Below, piece by piece: positions 23,402 through 35,200 of a stretch of DNA of 64,000 nucleotides; the stretch's first letter is position 1; every line of letters starts with the position of its first letter. The notes beneath the pieces are model-generated. The model was not told the origin of the DNA and made no database searches. It worked only from the letters and a program-made list of their open reading frames with translations. The stretch is from Polytrichum commune (lineage: Eukaryota > Streptophyta > Polytrichopsida > Polytrichales > Polytrichaceae), in assembly GCA_950295325.1 (NCBI GenBank), contig OX485804.1:44020001-44084000 (forward strand). The letters run 5' to 3'. Made by a program: the position numbers and the translations under genes.

Positions 23402-26400
23402 ATGGCGAGGATTTGTTGGCTGATCATCATATTGGCACTCATCTCTGCAATATGCCGGACCTTACCTTGCACGGAGGCGGTAGGGGGAAGAGCTGGCCTA
23501 GATCATGTACTAAAACCTCATTCGCAATTAGTAGCAACGCCTGGACATGTATTACCAGGGCTGAACTGCAGCAAACACCTGTTCATCAGCGGCTTCAAGC
23601 CATGCGGTGACTTGAACACCAAATGCTCCAAGCCCATCACCAAGCTCATCACCTGCTTGCAGTTCCTGGAAGGCCAGCTTCCCCGCCCAGACCCTATCTG
23701 CTGTGCAGCGGTGCAGGATGTGGCTACCAACAACCCGGAGTGCTTCTGCCAAGTCACCTTCTTCCCTCCGGATGGCATCAGCCTCGTGTTCCAGCAAGCC
23801 ATGCCCGTCTATTGCAATGCGACTAGTATTGCTGATGGGAAGCTGTGCGATGCATGCCCGGAGCTCCTGGGAGCTGTTCCTGGATCAAATCATTCCTGCT
23901 TGCAGCCAGGTAACATATATACAACACAAACCAGCTCTAGATTCATATCTCATCAAATCTGATATTTGCAGATTGATTCGTTCACATCATTATACTCCAA
24001 GTTTGAGGCAATGCCGACCAAACATAGGGTTCGATGAATCATTAAGTAAATGTTGAATTAGCACTGGAAAGAAGATGTTAAACCCTGAAGCTCCTGGATC
24101 AAAACACTCCTACTTGCAGGCCAGGTAACATATAGCATCACAAACCAGCTTAAGATTCAAGTATCATCAAATCTGATTTCACATTGATTCAATCACATCA
24201 TACTCCGATATTGAAGCAATGCCGACCAAACAAAGGGTTCAATGAGTTATTGACTAAATGTTGAATTAGTACTGGAAAGATGTTGAACCCTGAAGGGTAT
24301 GTAACGACACCAACTCAACAACATCAACCGTTTGAGATGTATCAGTCACATTCTTCTTCAGTACCTCTTCAACCAGCTATTCCTGGATGTCCTGGGATAG
24401 TGAATAGGGGATTCCTGCTTGCAGCCTGGTAGGTATGTATTCCTTCAGATTCTGATCCAGTCCCTTCAGCAACCAGCTGGTCCTGGATCATGTCCTGGGA
24501 TAGGGGCTAGGGAATAGGAGGCAATAGGAAACAAAAACAAGGGACATACTTCAACAAGAAACATAACAATTAATTTGAGGCTTTTCCTAGCCACATTGCT
24601 CAAGTGCAAACTTGTGATGATTGCTCTACACAACTTGGTGCAAGGAAGAAGTCCTACTGAAGAAAGTTGCTCTCTCTTATATGCGTGCACGGACAACACC
24701 GCCTTCCATCCTCAAGCATCTAAGTGTCGCGGAGTCTAACCATCTACTTAGAGTATTATTTCCCAAGTAGGTTAGTCACGGCACCATTTCGATGTTTGAG
24801 AATGAAACTCGGCTGCGAAGTAGGGTAGTCACCACAACAGAATGGGAACCTGGAAAAGAGGGCAATCTAGGGTTCAAGAAAAAATCTTCTCCTTTGCACT
24901 TGAGCTATGTGGAAGGCGAATACTTCACTTTTGTCATGACATGGATCCTATTTCTTCTTTTCTTTGTTTCCTGTTGCTAAATCTTTTCGGCATAGAAGGG
25001 GGAACAGTACTAGTGATAATGAATCAAGTTTCTGATCATCAGTTGGGTTTGCAAAATTCATTGTCTCCGATAGCTTGCTTCTCATCCCTGTACCTATACA
25101 TATTCCCCTTCTTACCATGAACAGTCGCTTTTGAGCTGATGCAGGATAGCCATGGCCTTTGGTTTTTGAAACCCTAATTCATCGTTCCTCATGAGTGAGC
25201 ATTCTGGTTGTGTAATTCCTGAGTGATCCGGAAATCGATGTTCCTCAAACCCTAATTCATCGTTTCTTCTCATTCAATGGCGATATCCTGGTTGTGTAAT
25301 TCCCGAGTGATCCCAAAATTGATGTTCCTCAAACCCTAATTCATTGTTTCTTCTCACTCAATAGCGACATTCTGGTTGTGTATTCCCGAATGCAGGTCAG
25401 AAGGCAACCAAAAATAGGGCGTTGGCGATTGCGGCCGCCATCATCACCACTTTGCTGGTGGTGTTCCTGGCTGTTTGCATCTGGCTGGCATGTCGACGCA
25501 AGAAGAGGGCATGGAGGTTCCCCGATTCCGCTTTAGACCGTGATGGTGAGTCTCCGAACTTTTATTTCCTTTCAATGTCCGGGCACTCCAATTAGCTCCC
25601 GAGCTGCATCACATTAACAGGCTGATCATCTGCGAAGACAATTAAAACTCAAACTAACTCCTCGCTCGCTGTGAAGAATGCTTTTGGCCATTTGTCCTGA
25701 TGATCACTTGAGGAGTTAGTGTTACTGAACACCAAAACTCTAGATCCATATATCATCAACACTGATTTCACATTGATTTAATCATATCAAGCTACATCAA
25801 CATTGAATCAATGCGGACCAAATATAGCGTTGCAATTTCACTTAATTTTTGTTTCTATATTTAGGAATCGGAAGATTCAAAGGCTGAAATGTCAGCTGAG
25901 TCAATGTGGAACGAATCATTAGCTACATATTGAATATTACCACTGCAAAGATGTTAAACCCTGAAGGGCATGTAACGACATGAAATGGGGTTTGTGTCTG
26001 TCCTTGTGTGTTTGACGTGATCAGAAATCATGAAGATCGAAGGAAGACCGACTCTCTTCACTTACAGCGTGCTGAAAACCGCCACGAAGAATTTTCATCC
26101 AGCTTGCAAGCTTGGGGAGGGAGGTTTTGGTGCAGTCTTCAAGGTACCGCCACCCTAAACTCTAAACTCGGCATTAGAACAACTAATTTACAAATTTGAT
26201 CAGCTGCAAGTTTTCTATCTGCAGCAACACCACCCATCAGAGATTTATGATTTGTGATCAACTCGATGGTACCTTTAATGGTACAACAATTTACACATCA
26301 AAGTTTTGTTGGATTTGAACAGTATGGTAACCATGTATAAGCTGATCCTGGGCATCCACTCCCCTCATGTGCTCTTAAGTAGATATGTGGGCCTTATGTG

Positions 26401-29400
26401 GTCACTCTTCTTAATTGAACACCTATACTTGAGTTGCATATGGCAAGGCTTGTAGTTAAGAATGGACATGACAAAGACAGTTGTTACGATGACATTGGAC
26501 TATGTGCTCAAAATATGTTAACCATTCTAGGTTCTATACTTAACATCACAATTGGGAGGGCCTATGTGATCACTTGAAGAGAAAGGGAATCTTCACTTTG
26601 ACATCTTATAAGTTTTCCATCTCAACTTTGATTTCAATTTTGAAATGACAATCTACATAAACCGCAATTGCTAACCTGTTTAGTTAGCCAAGCCCTGAGC
26701 CGATCCAACAGGCAGAAATGCCCTGTGGAGTTAAAAGTGACCACAATCAGGCCACATACCTTCGTGCCCAAGGATTATGGAGGTTGAAAACATCTTTGAA
26801 GCCTGCACCTTGACCCATCTCTGCACATACACAATTTCACCCACATCAATAGGAGAGAGAAATTACCCCAATTTAGCATTCTCACATGTTCGTTTTGGTA
26901 TAACGACGTGATTGCTGCAATGCGGTTAGATGCATACATCCTCCATGCAAACGTCCCCTGTCATTTAGGTTTATCTTTTTGCAAAGTTAAGAGCTTGCCA
27001 AGGCCAACCTCTGCAGGCACGTAACACTTGCATACCTTTAATATGGATCGATGTTGGGGCGGGGTTATGTTTTGTTATGAATAACAGGGAGTGCTGCCAG
27101 ATGGTGCGGAGGTGGCTGTGAAACAGCTCTCTGCAAGCTCACGTCAAGGGAATGAGGAGTTTTTGAACGAAGTGCAGCTCATAACTGGGGTCCAACATCG
27201 CAACCTCGTGAAGCTCCGTGGCTGCTGCTTGAAAGGCGATGAACGCCTGCTCGTGTACGAATACCTGGAAAACAAAAGCCTCTATCAAGCCTTGTTTGGT
27301 ATGAAACCTATCAAATCCACCTAGGGTTTCTACCAGTGTTGGTCTGGTATCGTCTTTTTTTCACACCATTCGGGTATAGTCAATGTTGATTCCACAATTT
27401 TTGATATCAGTCAGGTATGGGTATTTGACGGTAATTGTATTTTCAATACCATTTGGATCTATACACCATGCAACTGTCATACCGAGGCAAAATCGCCGTA
27501 GTATCAATATGGTTTAGAATGGAATTGACCCAAATAATAAGTTGGGTATACAAAGATTCTTTCACCTTGAGATACCCACCAAGTATCAATATTTGACTGG
27601 TATTGCAATTTTGATACCCTGGGTAGGTTCTTTGATACCATTATTCATGTTGATCACAGATACCCATGCATTCCCCTACATCCCAGACCAACACTAGTTT
27701 CTACTAGTGCTGGACTCGTATCACTTTCTTTTCTATATTACTTGGGTATTTTACTGTAGATTTTACAAATCTTTGATACTGGTAGGGTACAGGTAGTTGA
27801 GGATGTTTTGATATCATTCGGATCTATACACAACATGCAAGGACCTTCATACCAAAGCAAAAGTGCCCTAGTATCATATGGTATTAGGATGGTTTTGATC
27901 CAAAGAATCACTCACATAGATAGAGATTCTCTCATCTAGAGATCAATACCTGAGTGGTACAAGTATCAACATCTGAGTTGTACAGTGATTTTGATACCGG
28001 CTGGGTAGGTTCTTAATATTCCACTATTGATATTGAGTATTGATATCATGCAATTCACTTACGTACCAGTCCAACAATAGTTTCTACCAGGTGCCCAAGC
28101 TTGCTCCCCTGTACCACAGAAGATGTTTGTGTAATTTCTTGGAGCTAATTATCTTGGATTCTTTATATACCAGACTACACCTTTTTCGCTGTGTTTGGGA
28201 GACGAGATCAGATGGCCAGTAATTTAAACCTGAGTCTCGGCTGGTTGTGCAGAGGAGAGGATTGATTTCAAACTCGACTGGCAAATTCGGTTGAAGATCT
28301 TGGTCGGTACGGCACGGGGCTTGGCATACCTGCATGAGGGATGCCAGACACGAATCATACACCGTGACATTAAGGCAAGCAACATCCTTCTGGACAGGGA
28401 TTTGATCCCCAAGATTGCCGACTTTGGGTTGGCTCGGTTTTTCAAGGACGACCAGACTCATGTCAGCACCCGGGTAGCTGGAACTGTGTATGTTACTATT
28501 CTCATCCATCTCTACATCTCAAGAGACTCTTCATGTTTTTTTTGTGTGTGTATGTCCAGACCTTGGTTACCATTATTCTTGTCAATCAGTCCAAATTTAT
28601 TTCAAGAGGCAGTAGCACTTGACCCAAAGCTTAGCTCCGTAAACCTGTCCCAGGTTTACATTTGAGCTAAGGATATGTTCAATGGTGAAGCAGCTCTCAT
28701 GTAGGCCAACTTCAGGTTACCATGATTCTCATCACCAGTCCACCTTTATTTCAGGAGGGAGTAGCACTTGACCCATAGCTTAGCTCCATAAACCCGTCCC
28801 GGGTTAACTTAAGGTTGACGTGTGTTATTTGAATACTTTTCTCTCTGCACCCACTTCGCATAGGATATGAAGCATGCAACTAGTGCAAGAAAATTAGCAA
28901 ATCCAAAGCATGCCCATAGCCATTTGCCTCATAATGTTTGGAGCTCATATGAATATCTCATTCATTATCAAAGTGAAGATTCGCATGCTCATTGAGTGGT
29001 CATATAGGTCCCCCAAATCATGTTGACTATTGAGCCTAAAATGGTTAACATATTTTGAGCATGTAATCCAATTTTGAACACATGTCTTTTTGGTGCCCAT
29101 TCTTAGATCCACACCTAACCACATACCACTCAAGTACAGGTGTTCAGATTATTGCTATGTTGGATTTAGGCACGTCTACCTTATGAGCTAAAGCTATTTT
29201 CAAGGGTGAACCATCTCAGAGTGTCATATCTCTCTTCAAAAACATGAAAAGAGAAGAAGCTCATGGTGATGGAATCATCCATGAATGTACGTAAACCCAG
29301 CTGCAAACACATAGGCAGACCACAATTCAGAATTTAATGGCCCTTCCAACTGATACCTCTTGAAATCAAACTTGCCCACCTATTTCACTGAATCAAACAT

Positions 29401-31001
29401 TGTCGTCTGTCAATGATTTTACAGGGGCTATCTGGCGCCTGAATATGCCATGCGAGGCCAACTTACAGAAAAGGCAGATGTCTTCAGCTTTGGTATTGTA
29501 GCTCTGGAGCTCGTGAGTGGAAGGGGAAACCTCGACCTGAGATTACCTCCCGACCAGGCATACCTTCTTGATTGGGTAAGTGGAACTAATTCCATGACCA
29601 TAACATCAATGTCAGCTTCCTTTCCTGCACTGCTTGTTTGTTGGTCCCCTTTCAAAACTTGATTCATCAGGACTTTTACCTCTCTCCCATGCCAAAAAGA
29701 TCTAGCATGAGGAAAAAAACAAGAACAAGAGATTCATGTCATGACAAGAATCTCAGTATTCCGCGGCCACATAGCTCAAGTGTAAACTTGTCACGGTTGC
29801 GCTAGTGTATTAGCAGATGTCCTCTTAATGATTGCCGACGCTCTCTTATATGTGTGTACACAACGGCCTTCCATTTTTCAACATTGTAGTCTAATGTGGT
29901 TGGATTAATGTGAAATCAGTGTTCACAGGCACGTGGGCCTTATGCGGTCACTCATTCTAAACAGACATCTACATATTTGAGTGTTATGTGTGGCAAAGCT
30001 TGTAGTTAAGAACAGACACTAAAAAAGACACGTGTTACGATGAGATTGGACTATGTGCTCAAAATGTATGTAGATGTCATTCTAGTGACCTATTGAACAC
30101 TATTGCAAGGGCTGATGTGATCATTAAAGGAGAAAAAGGATCATCACTTTGGACTCATAACTTTTGCTATCTCAACTCCGATTATCTCACCATCTTCGTA
30201 ATTCGCACTTGCTAACTTGGTGAGATAATTCCCAGGCTGTTCTAAAATTCCTGTGGAGTTGGATGTGCCCATAATGGGCCACACACTTACCTTAGCATCT
30301 ATGGCATGACATAGAATAATACCTATCAGTTGAAAGAGAAAGAGAATTGCCTCTCTTCGTAATTCGTAATTGCTAACTGGATGAGACAATTCCCGAACTG
30401 CCAGAAATGCCTGTGGAGTTGGAAGTACCCACAATAGAGCCACATACTTTACCTTGGGAAATGATAATCTTCGAGATTTGTAATTGGTAACTGGATATAG
30501 AGGTTTGTGTTTCTTGAATGCATCCACAATAGGGTCACATATTTACACCTTATGAAGGTTTTTGATGATTCTTGAAGGTATTCTTCTCTATCATAATTTA
30601 CATTTCGTTCTGTGCAGACATGGGAGCTGCACGAGCAACAAAGGTTGGTGGACCTCGTCGACCCGTCCGTGCTCGACGCATCCTACACGGAGGAGGAGGC
30701 GTTGCGCGTGATCGAAGTGGCGTTGCTGTGCACACAGTCGGTGGCGTCCATGCGACCCGCCATGTCGAGTGTGGTCACCATGCTGACTGGAGACACGGAA
30801 ATTGAGATCCCCGAAATCTCGAAGCCGAGGCTGCGTCTCTTCACGGATGGGAAGGCCGCCGGCACATCCGTGCGCACAAACACCTCCTCGTACAACTCCT
30901 ACAGCCGAACGTCCTGCCAACGCACCGACTCGCACGGGTCGAAGTCGAGCATCACGAGTAGCAACTCGGCCAGCTACATTAGCAACCTGGAGCCCAGATG
31001 A
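23402..31001 (+). CDS. Receptor-like kinase with an 8-cysteine lipid-transfer-protein ectodomain
   Basis: Seven exons: 23402-23909, 25396-25545, 26025-26143, 27088-27298, 28253-28487, 29425-29575 and 30618-31001. All junctions are GT..AG and all phases agree (1,1,0,1,2,0), giving 585 aa. Residues 1-25 are a signal peptide; an in-frame ATG 39 bases upstream fits a signal peptide less well. Exon 1 carries the nsLTP eight-cysteine pattern (C..C..CC..CFC..C..C). Exon 2 encodes a membrane span ([20 protein letters not shown]) and a basic stop-transfer. Exons 3-7 encode a complete RD-type Ser/Thr kinase: LGEGGFG loop, VAVK lysine, helix-C glutamate, [15 protein letters not shown] and a Ser-rich tail. 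The kinase resembles the LRR-VIII/DUF26 group. It is presumably a plasma-membrane receptor binding a lipid or other hydrophobic ligand, which is inference. Exon 1 unspliced would end as a 187-aa LTP-like protein, so a two-gene reading is possible but less likely. Confidence 0.85.
23868..24290 (+). repeat. Tandem duplication copying the exon-1 donor region of the kinase gene
   Basis: Positions 23868-24075 (end of exon 1 plus the start of intron 1) are repeated at about 24087-24290. The copy retains 'CTCCTGGATCAAA', 'CTTGCAGG' and 'CCAGGTAACATATA', so it includes a decoy 5' splice site at about 24125. A third, diverged copy of the intronic part lies in intron 2 (about 25735-25980). Confidence 0.75.
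25160..25395 (+). repeat. Triplicated ~80-bp unit ending at the exon-2 acceptor
   Basis: Three units each contain 'AAACCCTAATTCAT', 'TTCTGGTTGTGTA' and 'TTCC(C/T)GA'. The last unit runs into the 3' splice site (AATGCAG|GT) of intron 1. Confidence 0.75.
26360..26610 (-). repeat. Dispersed repeat A inside kinase intron 3
   Basis: Reverse complement of the family seen at 8005-8360 and 28855-29175: 'GTCAAAGTGAAGATTCCCTT', 'AATGGTTAACATATTTTGAG' and 'CCATTCTTAACTACAAGCC' on the minus strand. Confidence 0.65.
27334..27696 (+). mobile_element. hAT-type MITE 1 in kinase intron 4
   Basis: 363 bp with terminal repeats CAGTGTTGGTCTGG...CCAGACCAACACTA. The 8-bp GTTTCTAC stands on its left (27326-27333) and right (27697-27704). 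The body is rich in GGTAT/ATACC motifs and has no coding sequence. It is followed directly by a second copy. Confidence 0.85.
27705..28079 (+). mobile_element. hAT-type MITE 2, in tandem with MITE 1 in kinase intron 4
   Basis: 375 bp, terminal repeats TAGTGCTGGAC...CAGTCCAACAATA. It lies between the second and a third copy of GTTTCTAC (27697-27704 and 28080-28087). It is diverged from MITE 1, so the pair is not a very recent duplication. Confidence 0.85.
28855..29175 (+). repeat. Dispersed repeat A inside kinase intron 5
   Basis: The fullest copy in the window. It runs from 'AGGATATGAAGCATGCAACT' to 'CATACCACTCAAGTACAGGT'. Confidence 0.65.
29925..30165 (-). repeat. Dispersed repeat A inside kinase intron 6
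   Basis: Reverse complement of the same family ('GGGCCTTATGCGGTCACTC' and 'GACTATGTGCTCAAAATGTA' on the plus strand). Confidence 0.65.
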
Positions 31002-32454
31002 GTATAATTAAGAATTTTTTAAGTTCCTGGTGAACATCAGTAAACGATCGAGTTTCACTAATTGGTGGTGGTGGGCAAGCTACCTCTACGATCACTTGTT
31101 AAAATGCAGTTTTTATGAATTCCGAGGAAGACGTAGATTGATGTTCTTCTTCGCATGCAACAACTTCTGGATCTCTCATGTAATTCCCTCCTGACTGAGA
31201 TGAGTTGGAAATGAGCTACGTATCTTTTGGTGACTGATAATGGTCGTTGAGTCGCAGCACTTCGAAACTGTGGAATACAAGCTGCCTGAGATTGAATGAC
31301 CCCTAAATCCTAAACCCTAAAACTCTGGAAATGGAACAACCATACCACGTCAACCAGGGGCATCCGCAGCAACGGGGGTCGAGCGACAGCTTCAGAAACT
31401 AAGGATATGTGTACCACTTTCTCATACAACAGAAAGTAGTTGATTTTCTCCTGGTTTCATCCAGTGTAGGTGCTTCCGTAAAGTTGCAAATGTATACTCT
31501 TCTCACTTATCCAATAACTCTGCAATTGCTATATATCCCAGTTATCTCGAAAAATTCTTGAGTTCGTCATCAATTGTATAGTGGCGTACATGGCCATTGA
31601 ACCATGAATTGCACAAATTTTCCTTCACTGACATCAGGCACTTCCACAGGTATTTCTGTATCTTGATGAATAAACTCCAACCAGTTGAAGCACTTTTAAT
31701 GTAGCCCAAGATCAATGGATAGACAGGAATAAGTTTGTGTGGGTGTTAGTAGAAACTTTGGATTGCAGTGATCAAGGTTAATCTTACTAGCGTTGCTGAT
31801 GTACACTTTCTCCATTAGGTATGTACGTTGGTTTGAATAGTGGCAAAGCATGTAATGAAATTTGAATTGTCTATTTATTGCCTTTCACCACAGCCAGGAG
31901 TGGGATTTGCAGATGGAGATTCTTTACTGAAGGATTCACAAAATCCATGCACACCTGGTTAGAGTGTCCCAAGTGGTCGCAACCTTGGCATTTCCTCAGA
32001 CTCATTTTATGTGAGAAGGTGCAAAGTAGTCCTATACTTTCTATGACCAGTACCACCATCGATAACCATGTTTTGACACAGAAACACTGAACTTGCATGG
32101 TTTAAACTATTCATGATAGATTACAGTATGTAATTTCTCATGAGACTTGTTATAGAGTTTCTTTTCCCCTTCTCCTTAAGCCATTTGGGATTATACTAGG
32201 GTCCAAGGCAAGAAATACTCAGAAATCGAGCAATACAATTGGTTGAGAGCAAAAAATTGAGCCGAGTAGTTTACACTGGGGTCTGAGCAAAAAGCAGTAG
32301 GTTTAATTACGTGTATAGTTTTTGTAAGCAAATCCAAGGATTTGCCCGAACCTGTCATCAAAATCAAAGCCCGGATTTCCCTATCATAACAACAAACCCT
32401 TCAACGTCTGCCTGCAAATCTGCAAGATTTCAATTCTGACTTCTGGACTGAACA
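31002..32454. other. Kinase 3' UTR and spacer; weak zinc-knuckle relic
   Basis: The first few hundred bases are presumably the 3' UTR. On the minus strand at 31871-32098 an open frame contains CQGCDHLGHSNQVC, a perfect C-x2-C-x4-H-x4-C spacing as in retroelement nucleocapsid knuckles. No other retroelement domain is visible around it. Confidence 0.35.
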
Positions 32455-33470
32455 AACAGACAACGAGACTAATTCTATTGTTGATCAAAAGAAAGTAAGT
32501 ACAGAGGGTCAACTCTCCATAGTCTTCCAATGTGACCGAGCTTCATGAAGCAACTCTTTAGAGCCAAAATGTGAAACCCTACGCAAAAATTAGTAAGAAA
32601 TGAAATCACCTCTCCTGCTTCCAACATCAAAAATACTAAAATAGTGTACAAATTCATCACTTGCAGTTTGCAGTGAACTACTTAAAAGATCACTTTACAC
32701 CTCATCACATGTTGCAAGAAAGACTCTCTGTCCCCTCATGTCTGATATCAGTTTCGTGCACAACACAAGAGTGATTGGTTATCGATGAGGGAAAGATACA
32801 TCTGGACTGAGAAACCAGACGAAGAAATTGGTGCTTCTGTTGATCAAAAGAAAGTAATAAAAAAGGGTCAACTCTTCAGAGTCTTCAAGTGTATTCTGAG
32901 CTACTGCAGAGTGTGACCAAGCTTCATGAAGCAACTCTCCACAGCCAAATGCACAATCCTACGCTTACATCAGCAAGAGATCGAGTCAACTCCCCTCCTT
33001 CCAACAGGAAAGAAACCTAAAATAATGTACATAATCATCCTTTGCAATTAGCAGTGAACTACTTACAAGATCACTTTACACCTCATCATATGTTGCAAGA
33101 AAGACTCTCTGTCCCCTCATGTCTGACACAACACAAGAATGACCCGTTATCAATGAGGGAATGATGAATCAAGAAATTGGTGGTTCTGTTAATCAAAAGA
33201 AAGTCATGAAAGACGGTCAACCCTTCAGTCTTCAAAATATGGCTGAGCTTCATGAAGCAACTCTCCAGAGCCAAAGTGTACAATCCTACCCAAACATCAT
33301 CAGCAAGGGATGGAACCAACTCTCCTACCTCCAACATCTAAAAACCCTGAATCAGTCTACAGACCAAATCATCCCTTGCAATTTGCAGACTGTCTATCCT
33401 CTCATGTCGGACATCATCAGTTTTCGCGCACAAGACTGGAGAAATCCGAATTCAACGAGAGTAAATGATG
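32455..33470 (+). repeat. Tandem triplication of a ~350-bp unit
   Basis: Units begin near 32460, 32816 and 33160. Each contains 'AATCAAAAGAAAGT', 'GAGCTTCATGAAGCAACTCT', 'CTCC(T/C)..TCCAACA', 'TTGCA' and 'CCCCTCATGTCTGA' in the same order. The 121-codon frame in the third unit (33161-33526) is not open in the other two and is unlikely to be a gene. Confidence 0.75.
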
Positions 33471-33526
33471 GCCATGTTATGGTGAACATCCACACTCTGC
33501 TTCTGGTGCATCACGATAGGCCATAG

Positions 33527-33868
33527 CTATGAGACGACGACCCCTTTGGATGCTGCTTCCAAGTCACTCGGGCTGATGATCTCAGGAGCTGAGTCTTTCT
33601 GCAAGCCGGTGGTCTCTGGAAGAACGTCTTCTTGATGGTTTTGGTGATGTATCTGTTCATGTGAACGTTGCACATGGTTGCCCAAAACCGAAGCGCCATA
33701 GCCAGTTTCTTGAGCTGGTCCATGTGCATCGGTGCCCAATTGCGGTGGGCATGGTTGGCCCATGTACAGAGTCGGCTCAATCAAAGACACATGCTCATCA
33801 TGACTGTAGTCTTGCAGTGGTTGCTCACCAGCAGGAATTTGTGGTCCTAGCGTGGGCCCGGTCGACAT
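33527..33868 (-). CDS. Uncertain His/Gln/Pro-rich open frame, function unknown
   Basis: A 113-codon frame from the ATG at 33868 (an ATG 30 bases upstream is also in frame) to a TGA at 33529-33527. The product is rich in H, Q, P and E and has no recognisable domain. Its composition resembles a disordered tail of a transcription factor, and it lies just downstream of the exon-like 34220-34345 on the same strand. It could be a separate exon, an alternative terminal exon, or chance. Confidence 0.25.
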   Translation of the reverse strand: MSTGPTLGPQIPAGEQPLQDYSHDEHVSLIEPTLYMGQPCPPQLGTDAHGPAQETGYGASVLGNHVQRSHEQIHHQNHQEDVLPETTGLQKDSAPEIISPSDLEAASKGVVVS

Positions 33869-34219
33869 ATTCCTTGCAACAAAAAGTTGAAGCACCAAAT
33901 CTGAACTAGAAGCTTAGATGAAATCTGTTGAGAACAACAGCGATGTCTCGAGGTGGTCCGCCTTAGTTACCCCATGTGGTGCTTAATAGTGTCCAGAAAC
34001 ACACTCTATTTTACTATTGAAGAATAAGTTGCATAGCCTTCCAGATCCCAGTGACAGAAATAGCGAAAGTTGGATTGCTGCAACCGTGGAAATTTATAAG
34101 CATAAAACAAGCAATTCATCAACAACGACCCGATCCTCTCCCCCACACATCTACTCGTACGGTGGCTTAGCTACTGAACAAGCTGTAAGAAGACCGATCT
34201 ACGAGGCATAACTTGAAGG

Positions 34220-34345
34220 TTAACTCAAGGATCCACTACTATATGAACTACCAGAATCAGTAATTAACCTCTCAAATCGTTCCGAGGCACCCTGGGCACC
34301 AAAAAGTCCATCAATAAGCAGAGCATTCACGGCCCGTCGAGCTGC
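34220..34345 (-). CDS. Probable last coding exon of an unidentified minus-strand gene
   Basis: The minus strand shows a good polypyrimidine tract and acceptor (GATTTCTCCCTGCAG) followed by 41 in-frame codons with balanced amino-acid use (AARRAVNALLIDGLFG..., ending SSYSSGSLS) and a TAA at 34222-34220. I could not find the upstream exons between 34.35 and 39 kb, and I do not recognise the protein. Confidence 0.4.
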   Translation of the reverse strand, partial: AARRAVNALLIDGLFGAQGASERFERLITDSGSSYSSGSLS

Positions 34346-34479
34346 CTGCAGGGAGAAATCGGCAATCAAATGCGTTAACCAATGTAATTACATCACGCGC
34401 ACCGACTAGCCAAAACCTCCACCGTCAACAGCCAATAAAAAACCATGTTACTTTAACATACAAAAACCGGTGCTCCCTC

Positions 34480-35200
34480 ATGTGCAACCGCCCGAGACAT
34501 GGTGCACCCAACCATGAATAAGCTCTAGCCAATCGCATGCACTTCAAATATTAACACGACCTTAAGAAAAGTTAACGCTCCGCTCCTCTCTCTGAATCCA
34601 CTCATCTAACAACTTGGCGCTAGTAAATGACATCCCAGCTTCTCATTTTTCTGTAAAACAGCCTCCGACTGACTCGTCACTCTTGATCCTGTCTCCACTC
34701 CCAACTTCCAAGCCTGCATGGAACCCAAACAAAGTCCAAGTCTACATACATCCACCGACCATGAATAAGCTCTGGTCAATCACATTCAATTCCACCACTA
34801 ACATGACCTTAACAATAGTTAGTCCTCCCACTCATCCCAACAACTTGGAGCTAGTAAATGACAACCCAGCTTCTCATGTTGCTGTAAAATGCATACGACT
34901 GACTTCCAAGGCCTCCACACAAGCAAACAATGCCCAAGCGTAGATACATACAGAGAGATTATGTGTCGTGATGCATGTTGAAACTTAACCCTCCGCTACC
35001 TGCATAGATACTCATCTCTCTGAATCCACTCAGTTTTAAACAACGATCTAATGAATGACAACCGACCTTCTCATTTTTCTGGCAAAATTGCCTCCGACTG
35101 ACTCACTTTAGATCCTGCCTCCACTCTGCATGTGGGAACCAAACCAAACCTCATAAGCTCACGAATGTTGAGAGTGGGTTATGTGTTGTGATGCATGTTG
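34480..35200 (+). repeat. Three degenerate tandem units of ~240 bp
   Basis: 'ACCATGAATAAGCTCT', 'GCTAGTAAATGACA(T/A)CCCAGC', 'TTCTCATTTTTCTG' and 'CCTCCGACTGACT' recur in order near 34520-34670, 34760-34910 and 34960-35110. Confidence 0.65.

Noticed and set aside
23402-23962. A stand-alone lipid-transfer protein gene ending at 23962
   Set aside because: A donor at 23910 joins in phase to the membrane-span exon at 25396, and the remaining unspliced codons after the LTP domain look intronic. It is kept only as an alternative isoform.
33161-33526. 121-codon gene
   Set aside because: It falls in the third unit of a tandem triplication and is not open in the other two units.
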